From contig JAHDCD010000011.1 in NCBI GenBank assembly GCA_020630095.1, positions 1 to 64,000 of the forward strand: a stretch of DNA of 64,000 nt. Reading direction: 5' to 3'. Each line of letters opens with the position of its first letter. Position 1 is the first letter of the stretch. Positions 33,508 through 43,049 of the stretch are shown one piece after another. The position numbers and the translations under genes were made by a program. Origin of the DNA: Rickettsiales bacterium (lineage in GTDB: Bacteria > Pseudomonadota > Alphaproteobacteria > Rickettsiales > UBA8987). The notes below the pieces were generated by a model. It was not told the DNA's origin, ran no database searches, and saw only the letters and a program-made list of their open reading frames with translations.

Positions 33508-34551
33508 ATGCTAAAAGTAAATAAAATTAATAAAATAGAACGTGTTAGGGATGAAATCTCACGCGGAATGCCTATTATATATGATGGCAAGTTGCTATTA
33601 TTAACGGAATATTTAACTGAAGATTCATTAAAATTCATAAAATCAATATCCAGATATCACAGGCTTGTAATTTCTAAAAATAGAGCTAAGGCATTGATAT
33701 CTAGTGTTAATCTTAAGTCCGATATCTCAGTTAAGTTCAATGGCGATATTAAACGCGCCCTAGAACTCTCTGGCGCTGAGTTTAAAATAGATACAAAAAT
33801 ATCTGACTACTTAGAAGCTACAGAAATTGAATCATCTTCACTCGATTTAGCCTTCATTGCGGAGCGTATGCCATCGGTAATTATATCGGAATTAACCGAA
33901 AAGCCTGAAGATTTACTAGAAATAAGCTCTGCCGAGGTAGAATATTATCAAGAAAATTCAGTGCTAGATATTAATTATGTAATCAAAGCACCGGTAAAAT
34001 TGAAGGATGCACATAATACAGAAATTGCAGTTTTTAGAGCATTCCCAACCCGTGCAGAGCATTATGCTATTATAATTAGCAATCCAGAAAAACAACAAGC
34101 GCCTTTAGTTCGCATTCATTCATCTTGTTATACGGGTGATTTATTGGGTTCGCGCGCTTGCGATTGCGGTGAACAACTAGATGAAGCAATTATAAAAATG
34201 GATAAAGCCGGTGGTGGCGTAATCCTTTATTTAATGCAAGAAGGTAGAGGAATCGGCTTAGCTAACAAACTGCGCGCCTATGATTTAAAAGAAAATCATG
34301 GCATGGATACTGTAGAAGGTAATGAAAACCTAGGCTTCCAAGATGATGCTCGCCCGTTTGCACTAGCTGGTAAAATGTTAAAAGAAATTGGCCTATCTAA
34401 GGTTAATCTGCTCACCAATAACCCGCGTAAAATAAAGGGTTTAGAAGATGCCGGTATAGAAGTTGAGCGCTCAGAGCATAAAATTGATGCTCATAAAGAT
34501 ATAGAAACTTATTTACACACTAAGTTCACTAAATTAGGACATATAGAGTGA
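33508..34551 (+). CDS. ribA: GTP cyclohydrolase II with degenerate N-terminal RibB-like domain
   Basis: RibA opens the GTP ring in riboflavin synthesis. The C-terminal half has the zinc ligands in SCYTGDLLGSRACDCGEQL and the catalytic YLMQEGRGIGLANKLRAY, followed by the NNPRKIKGLEDAGI segment. The first 170 residues occupy the place of a RibB domain but lack its acidic active-site signature, so only the cyclohydrolase is expected to work. I prefer the ATG at 33508 over a TTG two codons upstream. The stop overlaps the next gene by four bases (GTGA). Confidence 0.92.
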   Translation: MLKVNKINKIERVRDEISRGMPIIYDGKLLLLTEYLTEDSLKFIKSISRYHRLVISKNRAKALISSVNLKSDISVKFNGDIKRALELSGAEFKIDTKISDYLEATEIESSSLDLAFIAERMPSVIISELTEKPEDLLEISSAEVEYYQENSVLDINYVIKAPVKLKDAHNTEIAVFRAFPTRAEHYAIIISNPEKQQAPLVRIHSSCYTGDLLGSRACDCGEQLDEAIIKMDKAGGGVILYLMQEGRGIGLANKLRAYDLKENHGMDTVEGNENLGFQDDARPFALAGKMLKEIGLSKVNLLTNNPRKIKGLEDAGIEVERSEHKIDAHKDIETYLHTKFTKLGHIE

Positions 34552-35084
34552 ACTTAATTTTAAGACTAATATGGGTAATCATTCGCTTTAAGCATGATAA
34601 GAACTTTAATATAACAGATAAGCTTGTTTCTAAGCATATTGTTAGCCCTTTAGATCTGGACCTTAATCTCCATATGAATAATGGTAAGTATTTATCAGTT
34701 ATGGATTTAGGTCGTATTGCCTTTATGAAAAAATTAGGAATTTTTAGAAAAGTTCTTAAAAGAGGTTGGTTGCCTATAATCGGCTCAGCTTCTATTAATT
34801 TTAAACGTTCTCTTAACGTTTTTGATAGGTTCGAACTCCATACTCAAGTTGTATGGTGGGATCAAAAATGGATATATGTTCGTCAAGAATTTAAAAGAAA
34901 AGGTGAGGTTATAGCAAGTGCCGTTAACAGAGGGCTTATAGTAGATAGAAATGGTAGGAAAGTTACAACCCCAGAGTTACTAAAGCTAGCGGGTTTTGAA
35001 GATATCAAATATGAAGAAAAGCCTGCTATTGTTGAAAGGCTTGAACAATCTTCCATCCTTCTTGTTATAGATGAAATCGAATAA
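34548..35084 (+). CDS. hotdog-fold acyl-CoA thioesterase-like protein
   Basis: A 178-residue protein, GTG start overlapping the ribA stop. The segment SPLDLDLNLHMNNGKYLSVMD (D, N and H-M-N-N) is the hallmark of 4-hydroxybenzoyl-CoA thioesterase/THEM6-like hotdog proteins. ASINFKRSLNVFDRFELHTQ gives the central strand region. It probably hydrolyses acyl-CoA or acyl-ACP, with the specific substrate unknown. A terminator follows. Confidence 0.8.
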   Translation: MNLILRLIWVIIRFKHDKNFNITDKLVSKHIVSPLDLDLNLHMNNGKYLSVMDLGRIAFMKKLGIFRKVLKRGWLPIIGSASINFKRSLNVFDRFELHTQVVWWDQKWIYVRQEFKRKGEVIASAVNRGLIVDRNGRKVTTPELLKLAGFEDIKYEEKPAIVERLEQSSILLVIDEIE

Positions 35085-35115
35085 AAAAAGGCGACTAATA
35101 AGCCGCCCTTTTCTC
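35085..35115. terminator. bidirectional terminator between convergent genes
   Basis: AAAAGGCG faces CGCCCTTTT across a 10-base loop with a one-base bulge, A-run on the left and T-run on the right. It lies between the thioesterase gene and the convergent DUF4402 gene. Confidence 0.7.
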
Positions 35116-35136
35116 GATATATGTCATTTTATCTGA

Positions 35137-35670
35137 TTATTCGTAGTTAACAGTTAAGTTAAAGTCTGGTGCATAAGTACCTTCTTCAACAGATGGGTCT
35201 ACCGATAATGTACCGCCTAACTGTAAGTCTTTACCCGCTTGAGTTGGAGCTGATAAGCCAGCACCACCTGAAGCCATACTTACATCGTCAGAACCGTCAT
35301 ATTTACCTTCAATTACAGTAAAATTTAAACCGTCTACTGAGTCACCATCAGCTATATCAACTGAAATAGTTTTTAGTGATGAACCGGTAATTTTATAGAT
35401 ACCACAAGCAACTGTAGAAGTGTCGATGTGTACTGTATTAGCATCAGTTGAGCCGCTACAAGCCGTTTTATCTATAGATACTGTCGCTGCATTTGCAGGG
35501 CGCTCAATCACACCGAAATCCATTTTTTGAGTTTCAACAACTTTTAATGCTTCTAGTATATCGATTGCCGCAGTGAAGTTGAAGTCATCAGCTTTAGCAA
35601 CACCCATACCTAGAACGGCAGCAGCTGTACCAGTTAATAATAATTTATTTAATTTGTTTAGTTTTTTCAT
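35137..35670 (-). CDS. exported DUF4402-like protein
   Basis: A 177-residue protein with a signal peptide (1-27, ending GVAKA). The mature chain is acidic and strand-rich, with MDFGVIERP near residue 50, a two-cysteine loop and the terminal TYAPDFNLTVNYE. This fits the DUF4402 family of secreted, pilin-like beta proteins. A strong ribosome site (GGGAGGG) precedes the ATG, suggesting high expression. Function is unknown and surface location is inferred. Confidence 0.75.
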   Translation of the reverse strand: MKKLNKLNKLLLTGTAAAVLGMGVAKADDFNFTAAIDILEALKVVETQKMDFGVIERPANAATVSIDKTACSGSTDANTVHIDTSTVACGIYKITGSSLKTISVDIADGDSVDGLNFTVIEGKYDGSDDVSMASGGAGLSAPTQAGKDLQLGGTLSVDPSVEEGTYAPDFNLTVNYE

Positions 35671-35708
35671 AATACCCTCCCAGGTTTAGTTTGTTAATAC
35701 TGATCCGA

Positions 35709-35736
35709 GTCATCCCCGCTTTCGTGGAAATGACAA
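35709..35736. repeat. partial GTCAT palindromic repeat
   Basis: A short, diverged copy (GTCATCCCCGCTTTCGTGGA and flank) in the 249-bp gap upstream of the DUF4402 gene. It forms a single hairpin. Confidence 0.6.
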
Positions 35737-35919
35737 AACGAAAAGTATTAATTTGTTTAATTATAAGTTTAGTTTTATTTAAAAATCTTTGAGATGTATT
35801 TTACAACATCATCCCAGCTCGTGTTCATATTTTTAAACTACTACAAAACTCCTTCACCTATCATCGTGCAGAAGGCTAATTATGAATATCGAAAGTATTA
35901 GGAGGGTATCTTTAGTCGA

Positions 35920-36795
35920 TTAATTATACTTAACATGGGCGGTGGGAACTATACAGGCCGCGCGTTCTACGTTATTTAAATTATCATCAAAGAATATATG
36001 AGGCTGGAATGAGCCTAAGAAGCTATTTTTATCTTGTCCAGCCATGCAAGCGGCTTCATCAACTTTAACGCCCCAATGACGTAAAGTATGAACAACGCGT
36101 TCAAAAGTGTGCATATCACGCGCGGTAACAATGGCTATACGCAAGCTAGATGCGCCCATAACCGAATATTTATCCATTAAACGCTGTATTTCAGCTAACT
36201 TAATTAAGAATTTGGCAAAAGGACCTTTTTCCATCGGGTTATCAATGTTCTCAAATTCATGCTCTAAATATTTATCTAAGCCTTTATCGTCAAATATCTT
36301 TTGCGATTTATCTGAGAATAGCACCGCATCAGCATCAAATGCCACGCGTATTGTATAGTCATCAGGATTAAAATTATTTGGCAAGTCCTGCAAGCAACCA
36401 GCGGCAACATTATCTTCAATGGCTTTAATTACATCCTTGCCATCGCGCGATAAAAATAAATCTATCTCTAAATTATGTAAATATTCTGCCAATGGCTGAC
36501 CACCAGTATATATAGCCTTCTCAATTGGCAATTCATAATGCTCAATAGATTTAGATATCCGCAAGCCAAGGTCCGGCGTATTACGGCTCATAACTATAAC
36601 TTCAACTGTTTCTTCTTGAAATTTATTAAGCTCTAAAAGCGATTCTAATAAGTAATAAGCAGAGCCTTTCTCTAGCAATACATCTTCATTACTTTTCTGA
36701 TAGTTAGCGTAAGCCTCAACCCCTTGGGTCTTAAATATTATATCCTCTTTTTCTAAATCAAATAAGGAGCGAGATGATACGCCAATTTTTAACAT
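35920..36795 (-). CDS. cytosolic 5'-nucleotidase, NT5C1-like
   Basis: A 291-residue protein matching the 5-nucleotidase family of NT5C1A/B and bacterial homologues. The conserved segments are IGVSSRSLFDLE at the N-terminus, VIVMSRNTPDLGLRI, IRVAFDADAVLFSD (the HAD-like aspartate) and LRIAIVTARDMHTFERV. It would dephosphorylate nucleoside monophosphates in the cytosol. It diverges from the glutamate dehydrogenase gene, with an 80-bp shared promoter region. Confidence 0.85.
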   Translation of the reverse strand: MLKIGVSSRSLFDLEKEDIIFKTQGVEAYANYQKSNEDVLLEKGSAYYLLESLLELNKFQEETVEVIVMSRNTPDLGLRISKSIEHYELPIEKAIYTGGQPLAEYLHNLEIDLFLSRDGKDVIKAIEDNVAAGCLQDLPNNFNPDDYTIRVAFDADAVLFSDKSQKIFDDKGLDKYLEHEFENIDNPMEKGPFAKFLIKLAEIQRLMDKYSVMGASSLRIAIVTARDMHTFERVVHTLRHWGVKVDEAACMAGQDKNSFLGSFQPHIFFDDNLNNVERAACIVPTAHVKYN

Positions 36796-36875
36796 ATTTA
36801 TAAGCTACCATCTTAACCAACTAAATAAAACTAATTTTTATTGCAGCTTGTGGCGCGCCTTGTATTGATTATCAC

Positions 36876-39800
36876 ATGGTTGCAAAAGCTAAAAAAACAG
36901 CAGGTATTGAAACTATTTTCGCTTCTTATCTACCAGAGATAAGAGAGAATAAAATATCTCATCTTTTCAATTTCGTATCCACAAAAAAGGAATCGCGTAA
37001 AGTAAGGGTACATAACCCTTCAGATGATGGCTCTTACGATCTTGACTGTACTGTTATTGAAATTTTAAATAATGATAAGCCGTTTATTATCTCATCATTA
37101 CTTGCAGCTTTAGAGCGCAGAAATATTGCGGTAGAAAAATTTGTTCATCCAATTCTTTACCTTGAACGCGATAAAAATGGTAAAATATCTACCTTATTCG
37201 ATTCCGTTAATGATAAGGCAACTCATGAAAGTTTTATCCATATCCAAGTGCCAAAGCAGGGCAACTTACCCGCGCTAGAAAAGGTGATTAACGATACTTT
37301 AGACTGGATAGATGCCGCCGTTGAGGATTGGAAGGACCTTCTAGATGCAACTAAAAACGCTACCGCACTTACTAAAGAAACTTATGAAGCGGACTTTATA
37401 GATTGGTTAGCTAACGATAACTTCGTTTTACTTGGCGGTGTAGCATTTGAAGGTAATAACATTAAAAAGCGTTATGGTATTGCACGTGAACTTGAAGGTA
37501 ATGAAATTCCATCAGGCTTTGCTATTGAAGAAATTGGAACTAAGCTACCTAACGGGTTAACCATCAGCCGCTCAGTTAAGCGCTCTGTAGTTCATAGAAG
37601 AACTTTCCTTGAATTTATTGATATCAAAAAGGGCAATAAATCTATCCGTATTGCTGGTATTTTTGCCAGTCAAGTTTACTTCCAACGCGCTGCAAATATA
37701 CCGCTTGTTAGTCAAAAAATTGATGGTGTATTCCAGCTTTCAGGATATAAGAAAAACTCATTCATTGGTAAAAGTTTGCTTTCAGTTATTGAAAACTTCC
37801 CGCGTGATGAATTATTCCATATCGAAGAAAAAGAATTATACCGAATAGCAGACTCTGTAGTTGCTATTCAAAAGATACCGCAAACTAAATTATTCATAAA
37901 TTTCGATAGTTTAAATAAAATAGCTAGTGCGATAGTTTATATTCCGCGCTCTCGTTTTAGCACCAACTTACGTACTAAAATATCTAACCTGCTTGAGCAA
38001 GAAATTGGCGGCAATTTAATAGATTACTATACTCAAGTTTCGGATAATCCGCTTGCACGCTTCAACGCGGTTTTGTCATCGGATAAAGGCTTCAAGCGCG
38101 GTTTAGATATCGCCAAAGTTGAAGAAAAAATTAACGCAATCATCTCGGACTGGCATGCATCATTGCGCAAATCTGTTGAAGAGGATAAGTTATTCGCCAA
38201 GTACAGCAACGCTTTCAGTGAAGACTATATGGACGACTTCACCGCCGAAGAAGCCACGCGCGATATAACAAAATTAGAGCAGTTAAACGCAAATAATACA
38301 TTTGAAGTTAACCTAACATCTTATGGCGAACTTAGCTTAAACATCTATCATTTACATGAGCATTTAGACCTTTCAGCGGTTCTACCATTCATTGAAAACA
38401 TGGGCTTCAATGCGGTAGATAGTAGATCTTACAAAATTGAGCCAAGTGAAAATGGTGAAATATGGTTACATAATTATCGCCTTTCATGCTCGGTTGAAAT
38501 TGCAGACTTTGAAGAGCTAAAACCAGTTATTGAGCAAAGCTTAAAGCAAATCTGGAATGGTGTAGTTGAAAATGACTCGCTAAATCGCCTAAACCTAACA
38601 GCTTCATTACCATGGGAAAGGGTAATGTTACTTCGTGGTTACGCTAAATACTTCCAACAATTAGCACTTAAATTCTCTTACGAATTTATTTCCGACACTC
38701 TTAATAAGAACGCAGAAATAACGCGCTTACTTATTGATTTATTCGATGAACGCTTCCATCCGGAGCTACGCGGCGAAGGTGAGGAAAATATCCGCAATAC
38801 ACTAGAAGGCAAACTTTCTAAACTAACGGATGTGAACGAGGATAAAGTTCTTCGCCAATTCTATGAAACAATAACTGCAACGCTTCGTTCAAACTTTTAT
38901 ATCCCTGAAATTGATTATATTTCATTCAAATTCGAGTGCGCAAAAGTACCGAATATGCCAGTACCTCGCCCAATGTTTGAGATATTCGTATACTCAAAAG
39001 AATTTGAAGGTGTACATTTACGTGGCGGTAAAGTAGCCCGCGGTGGCCTTAGATGGTCGGACAGAAAAGAGGATTTCAGAACTGAAGTTTTAGGCTTAGT
39101 TAAAGCGCAAATCGTTAAAAATTCGGTAATTGTACCAGTTGGCTCAAAAGGTGGTTTTGTAGTTAAAAAACCAGCAGAAAGCCGTGAAGATTTTTTAAAA
39201 CAAGGGCAAGAATGCTATAAAAAATTCTTATCAGGTTTATTAGATATTACCGATAACATTCAGAATAATAAGGTAAAAACCCCTTATTTAGTCCGCGCAC
39301 ATGACGGGCAAGACCCTTACCTAGTAGTCGCGGCAGATAAAGGCACAGCAACATTTTCCGACATTGCAAATAACCTTGCAATTGAAAGTTATGATTTCTG
39401 GCTAGGCGATGCCTTCGCATCCGGTGGATCAGTTGGTTACGATCATAAGAAAATGGGTATTACCGCAAAAGGTGCATGGGTTGCAGTTCAGCGTCATTTT
39501 TATGAAGAAGGTATTGATATCCAAACCGACCCTGTAACAGTACTAGGCATTGGCGACATGGGCGGCGATGTATTCGGCAACGGCATGCTATGCTCAGAGA
39601 GCATTAAACTGGTAGCGGGTTTCAACCATTTGCACATCTTTATTGACCCCAACCCAACGGACGTTAAAGCATCATTCAAAGAGCGTAAACGACTATTTGA
39701 ATTGCCACGCTCTAGCTGGACAGATTACGATAAAAAATTAATCTCGAAAGGTGGTGGTATTTTTGAGCGCTCAGCTAAATCAATCAAATTAACTAAGCAA

Positions 39801-41417
39801 ATCAAAGGTTTAGTAGGCACAGATAAAACTGAAGTTACACCAGATGAGCTAATTAACTTACTTCTTAAAGCAAAGATTGATCTACTCTGGAATGGCGGTA
39901 TTGGAACATATGTAAGAGCAACAACCGAAAGTAATGAATCTGTTGGCGACAAAGCTAACGATAATTTGCGCGTTACCGGCAAAGAACTTGGCGCACGCGT
40001 AGTGGGTGAGGGCGGTAATTTAGGTCTAACTCAGCTTGGGCGTATTGAAGCGGCAAAGGTTGGCGTTAAATTAAATACCGACGCTATTGATAATTCCGCC
40101 GGCGTAGATTGTTCAGACCATGAGGTTAATATTAAAATCGCACTGGAAGCGGCCGTTAAAGATGGCACATTAACCGAAGCTAAGCGAAACAAACTACTTG
40201 AATCAATGACTGATGAAGTTGGCGAGCAAGTGCTTTATGATAATCTCTTGCAAACACAGGCTATATCTATAGCTGAAGTGCAAGCGCCTGATTTTGTTGA
40301 ACAAAACGCACGTTTCATGGGTTTTTTAGAAAGTCTAGAAAAGCTTGATAGGGCCGTTGAGTATCTACCAACTAACGAAGAAATTAACTTGCGTAAAGCG
40401 CAAGGCGCAGGGCTTACTCGCCCTGAAATTTCGGTAACATTGGCTTATGCTAAACTAGATTTATACGAACGCATTTTAGATTCAAAAATGCCAGATGATG
40501 CCTATTTTACACCGGCATTAATTCAGTATTTCCCAAGCAAGTTACAGAAAACTTACAAAGATTACTTAACCTCGCATCAACTAAAACGTGAGATAATATC
40601 TACCATAATCACCAACGATTTAGTTAACCGCATGGGTGTAACATTCTTCTATAGAATACGTGAAAACACCTCTGCTAAGGCTTGCGATATTGCTCGTGCA
40701 TATACTATCGCGCGTGATGTTTTTGATATTTCAAACATCTGGGAGAAAATTGAAACTCAACATAAAACCCTTTCTAAAAAGGCACATGTTGCATTGCAAG
40801 TTTCTATTCGCAGGTTTATTGAGCGTGTAACAGTTTGGCTAGTTCGTAACTCTGGTTCACCAATTAAATGCCAAGAGAATTTTGATAAGTTCGCTAAGGC
40901 AGTTCAAGATTTAAAGAAACTTTTCGCTAAGAAAATCACTCCTAATAACGTATCGATTGTTAATGCTAAAAAGGAGCGTTTTACAGAGCTTGAAATTCCT
41001 GAAAAACTGGCTAAGGAAGTTGCTGAATTAGACCTTCTTATCCACGCACTAGATATTATAAACGTAGCCGATAAGGGCAAAGAAACTTTAGAAAACTCAG
41101 CGCAGTTGATGTTCAAAATCGGCAATGAGTTTAAGTTTGCGCACCTGCGTGAACAAGCTTATGGCTTAGATGCCTCGGATAATCATTGGGATAATTTGGT
41201 AATTAAAAACATTACTGAAAAACTATATGATATCCAATCGGATATAGCTTCCAAAATACTCGCTTCAGATGATAAAGAAATTGATTCATGGAAGCTAAAA
41301 AATAAAGCTAGATATAACGTATATAAGGGCTTCATGGACAGTATAGATGAAAATGATAGCTACAATCACTCAATGCTAACCATCGCACTTTCACGCGCTG
41401 AAGGCTTACTAAAATAA
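36876..41417 (+). CDS. gdhB: large NAD-specific glutamate dehydrogenase
   Basis: A 1513-residue enzyme of the large NAD-GDH class, which deaminates glutamate to 2-oxoglutarate. The catalytic region includes RGGKVARGGLRWSDRKEDFR, EVLGLVKAQIVKNSVIVPVG and GSKGGFVVKK (about 715-770), and the NAD-binding part contains GIGDMGGDVFGNGML and RVVGEGGNLGLTQLGR. The N-terminal 700 residues hold the ACT-like regulatory portions. It suggests glutamate as a carbon and energy source. It starts the gdh-ridA unit. Confidence 0.95.
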   Translation: MVAKAKKTAGIETIFASYLPEIRENKISHLFNFVSTKKESRKVRVHNPSDDGSYDLDCTVIEILNNDKPFIISSLLAALERRNIAVEKFVHPILYLERDKNGKISTLFDSVNDKATHESFIHIQVPKQGNLPALEKVINDTLDWIDAAVEDWKDLLDATKNATALTKETYEADFIDWLANDNFVLLGGVAFEGNNIKKRYGIARELEGNEIPSGFAIEEIGTKLPNGLTISRSVKRSVVHRRTFLEFIDIKKGNKSIRIAGIFASQVYFQRAANIPLVSQKIDGVFQLSGYKKNSFIGKSLLSVIENFPRDELFHIEEKELYRIADSVVAIQKIPQTKLFINFDSLNKIASAIVYIPRSRFSTNLRTKISNLLEQEIGGNLIDYYTQVSDNPLARFNAVLSSDKGFKRGLDIAKVEEKINAIISDWHASLRKSVEEDKLFAKYSNAFSEDYMDDFTAEEATRDITKLEQLNANNTFEVNLTSYGELSLNIYHLHEHLDLSAVLPFIENMGFNAVDSRSYKIEPSENGEIWLHNYRLSCSVEIADFEELKPVIEQSLKQIWNGVVENDSLNRLNLTASLPWERVMLLRGYAKYFQQLALKFSYEFISDTLNKNAEITRLLIDLFDERFHPELRGEGEENIRNTLEGKLSKLTDVNEDKVLRQFYETITATLRSNFYIPEIDYISFKFECAKVPNMPVPRPMFEIFVYSKEFEGVHLRGGKVARGGLRWSDRKEDFRTEVLGLVKAQIVKNSVIVPVGSKGGFVVKKPAESREDFLKQGQECYKKFLSGLLDITDNIQNNKVKTPYLVRAHDGQDPYLVVAADKGTATFSDIANNLAIESYDFWLGDAFASGGSVGYDHKKMGITAKGAWVAVQRHFYEEGIDIQTDPVTVLGIGDMGGDVFGNGMLCSESIKLVAGFNHLHIFIDPNPTDVKASFKERKRLFELPRSSWTDYDKKLISKGGGIFERSAKSIKLTKQIKGLVGTDKTEVTPDELINLLLKAKIDLLWNGGIGTYVRATTESNESVGDKANDNLRVTGKELGARVVGEGGNLGLTQLGRIEAAKVGVKLNTDAIDNSAGVDCSDHEVNIKIALEAAVKDGTLTEAKRNKLLESMTDEVGEQVLYDNLLQTQAISIAEVQAPDFVEQNARFMGFLESLEKLDRAVEYLPTNEEINLRKAQGAGLTRPEISVTLAYAKLDLYERILDSKMPDDAYFTPALIQYFPSKLQKTYKDYLTSHQLKREIISTIITNDLVNRMGVTFFYRIRENTSAKACDIARAYTIARDVFDISNIWEKIETQHKTLSKKAHVALQVSIRRFIERVTVWLVRNSGSPIKCQENFDKFAKAVQDLKKLFAKKITPNNVSIVNAKKERFTELEIPEKLAKEVAELDLLIHALDIINVADKGKETLENSAQLMFKIGNEFKFAHLREQAYGLDASDNHWDNLVIKNITEKLYDIQSDIASKILASDDKEIDSWKLKNKARYNVYKGFMDSIDENDSYNHSMLTIALSRAEGLLK

Positions 41418-41429
41418 CTAAAAAATAAA

Positions 41430-41888
41430 ATGGATATAAACGGAAGATTAAAAGATTTAGGAATAACAATACCCAAGGCGCCACCGCCTGCGGCAAACTA
41501 TGTGCCGTATCAAATTATGGGTAATCAGGTGATTGTTTCAGGACAAATCCCATTTGTAGAAGGCGGTTTGTTAACTGGCAAACTAGGCGATAACTACACT
41601 CTAGAGCAGGGTGTTGAGGCTGCTAAAACATGCATATTAAATGTATTAGCTCAAGTACAAGAAGCCTGCGATGGCGATTTATCAAAAGTAGATAAATGCA
41701 TAAAAATCGGTGTTTTTGTTAACTCAACGCCAGATTATATTGACCAGCCAAAGGTTGCGAACGGCGCATCTGATTTATTATTAGAAATATTCGGCGCAAA
41801 CGGAAAACATGCCCGCGCAGCAGTTGGTGTTGCATCTTTACCACTAGGTAGCGCAGTAGAAATTGAGGCTATATTTACATTAAAATAA
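41430..41888 (+). CDS. ridA: RidA/YjgF-family enamine/imine deaminase
   Basis: A 152-residue member of the longer RidA subgroup, which removes reactive enamine intermediates made by PLP dehydratases. Conserved features are QVIVSGQIPF, KCIKIGVFVNST and a C-terminal HARAAVGVASLPLGSAVEIE with the key Arg. It lies 12 bases after gdh and just before a PLP dehydratase, which fits a protective role. Confidence 0.9.
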   Translation: MDINGRLKDLGITIPKAPPPAANYVPYQIMGNQVIVSGQIPFVEGGLLTGKLGDNYTLEQGVEAAKTCILNVLAQVQEACDGDLSKVDKCIKIGVFVNSTPDYIDQPKVANGASDLLLEIFGANGKHARAAVGVASLPLGSAVEIEAIFTLK

Positions 41889-41899
41889 CCTTCTTCTTG

Positions 41900-41965
41900 T
41901 CATCCTCGCGAAAGCGGGGATCTCATGACGAGGTTTAAAAAGATTCCCGCTTTCACGGGAATGAC
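41900..41965. repeat. GTCAT palindromic repeat
   Basis: A 66-bp element between ridA and the PLP enzyme, beginning GTCATCCTCGCGAAAGCGGG and ending GGGAATGAC. It is inverted at its ends. Confidence 0.85.
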
Positions 41966-41977
41966 AAAACTTACTTA

Positions 41978-42967
41978 GTGTCGTTATTAAATCCAAATAT
42001 AATAAAACAAGCTCACCAGCGCGTTAAAGATTACGTTCCAAACACTCCTATTTTTGAATCTAAATTATTAAACGAATATCTAGGCAATAGAATCCACTTT
42101 AAAATGGATTCCTTGCAAACCATTGGCGCATTCAAACAACGCGGTGCATTTAATGCAGTTCTAGCAAAGCTTGAGCGCGGTGAAATAACCAAAGATGATA
42201 CCTTAATAGCATTTTCATCTGGTAATCATGGTATTGCACTTTCATACGTTGCTAAGTGTTTGGGTATGAAGGCTAAAATCTATATCACAGATTTTACTTC
42301 TCCAGCTAAAGTAGCCGCTATTAAATCTTATGGCGCCGAAATAGATTCCAGCCCTCTACGTACAGAAGCTGAAGAAAAAGCCTATTCAGATAAAGATAAT
42401 GTTCTAATAAAACCTTACGATGATGACGATATTATAGCTGGTGCTGGTGGGGCATGCTACGAGGCCTTAGAAAACCTTAATAATGTTGATTCAGTATTTG
42501 CCACTTGTGGCGGTGGCGGATGGTTATCTGGTACGTATTTAGCCAAAGAGTTAGTTTCACCAGAAACTAAGGTATTTGGTGTTGAACCTGCCGAAGCTAA
42601 TGATGCATTCTTAAGTTTAAATAACGGTGTTATATATCAGTTCCAAAACTCACCAGATACAATTGCCGATGGCGCAAGAACTCTAAATATATCGGGCAGA
42701 ACATTACAATTTTTAGAAAAGCTGGATGGCTTTTACTTGGCCGATGAAGAAGAAATTTACTATTGGACTCAATGGCTTACGCACTTACTGCGTTGTAATG
42801 TTGAGCCAACATCTGCACTTTCTATGTGCGGCGTAACTCAATATATTAAAGAAAATAATATTAAGGATAAAGATATCTTAGTCCTAGTTTCAGGCGGTAA
42901 TATAGGTTATGAAACTTATACAAAAATCTATCAGAAGAATAGGTTAGATAAAACACCAAACATATAG
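41978..42967 (+). CDS. threonine dehydratase/serine racemase-like PLP enzyme
   Basis: A 329-residue fold-type II PLP enzyme, GTG start directly after a palindromic repeat. The Schiff-base lysine is in TIGAFKQRGAFNA near residue 50, the substrate loop is SSGNHGIALSYVA, and the phosphate-binding glycine loop is CGGGGWLSGT. The absence of an ACT domain points to the catabolic threonine dehydratase or racemase class. Substrate choice between threonine and serine is open. Confidence 0.85.
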   Translation: MSLLNPNIIKQAHQRVKDYVPNTPIFESKLLNEYLGNRIHFKMDSLQTIGAFKQRGAFNAVLAKLERGEITKDDTLIAFSSGNHGIALSYVAKCLGMKAKIYITDFTSPAKVAAIKSYGAEIDSSPLRTEAEEKAYSDKDNVLIKPYDDDDIIAGAGGACYEALENLNNVDSVFATCGGGGWLSGTYLAKELVSPETKVFGVEPAEANDAFLSLNNGVIYQFQNSPDTIADGARTLNISGRTLQFLEKLDGFYLADEEEIYYWTQWLTHLLRCNVEPTSALSMCGVTQYIKENNIKDKDILVLVSGGNIGYETYTKIYQKNRLDKTPNI

Positions 42968-42971
42968 ATAT

Positions 42972-43040
42972 GTCATCCCCGACTTGATCGGGGATCTCGG
43001 GAAACTCCTTTAGGGAGATTCCCGCTTTCGCGGGAATGAC
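42972..43040. repeat. GTCAT palindromic repeat
   Basis: A 69-bp element (GTCATCCCCGACTTGATCGG at its left end, CGCGGGAATGAC at its right), nine bases before the exporter gene start. Confidence 0.9.
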
Positions 43041-43049
43041 AATTTTTTA

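Noticed and set aside
33502-34551. Bifunctional RibBA
   Set aside because: The N-terminal half lacks the acidic and His signature of 3,4-dihydroxy-2-butanone-4-phosphate synthase. Only the cyclohydrolase II half is convincing.
42972-43040. GTCAT palindromes as Rho-independent terminators
   Set aside because: They lack a T-run, occur upstream of starts and inside genes, and are near-identical to one another, so they are dispersed repeats.
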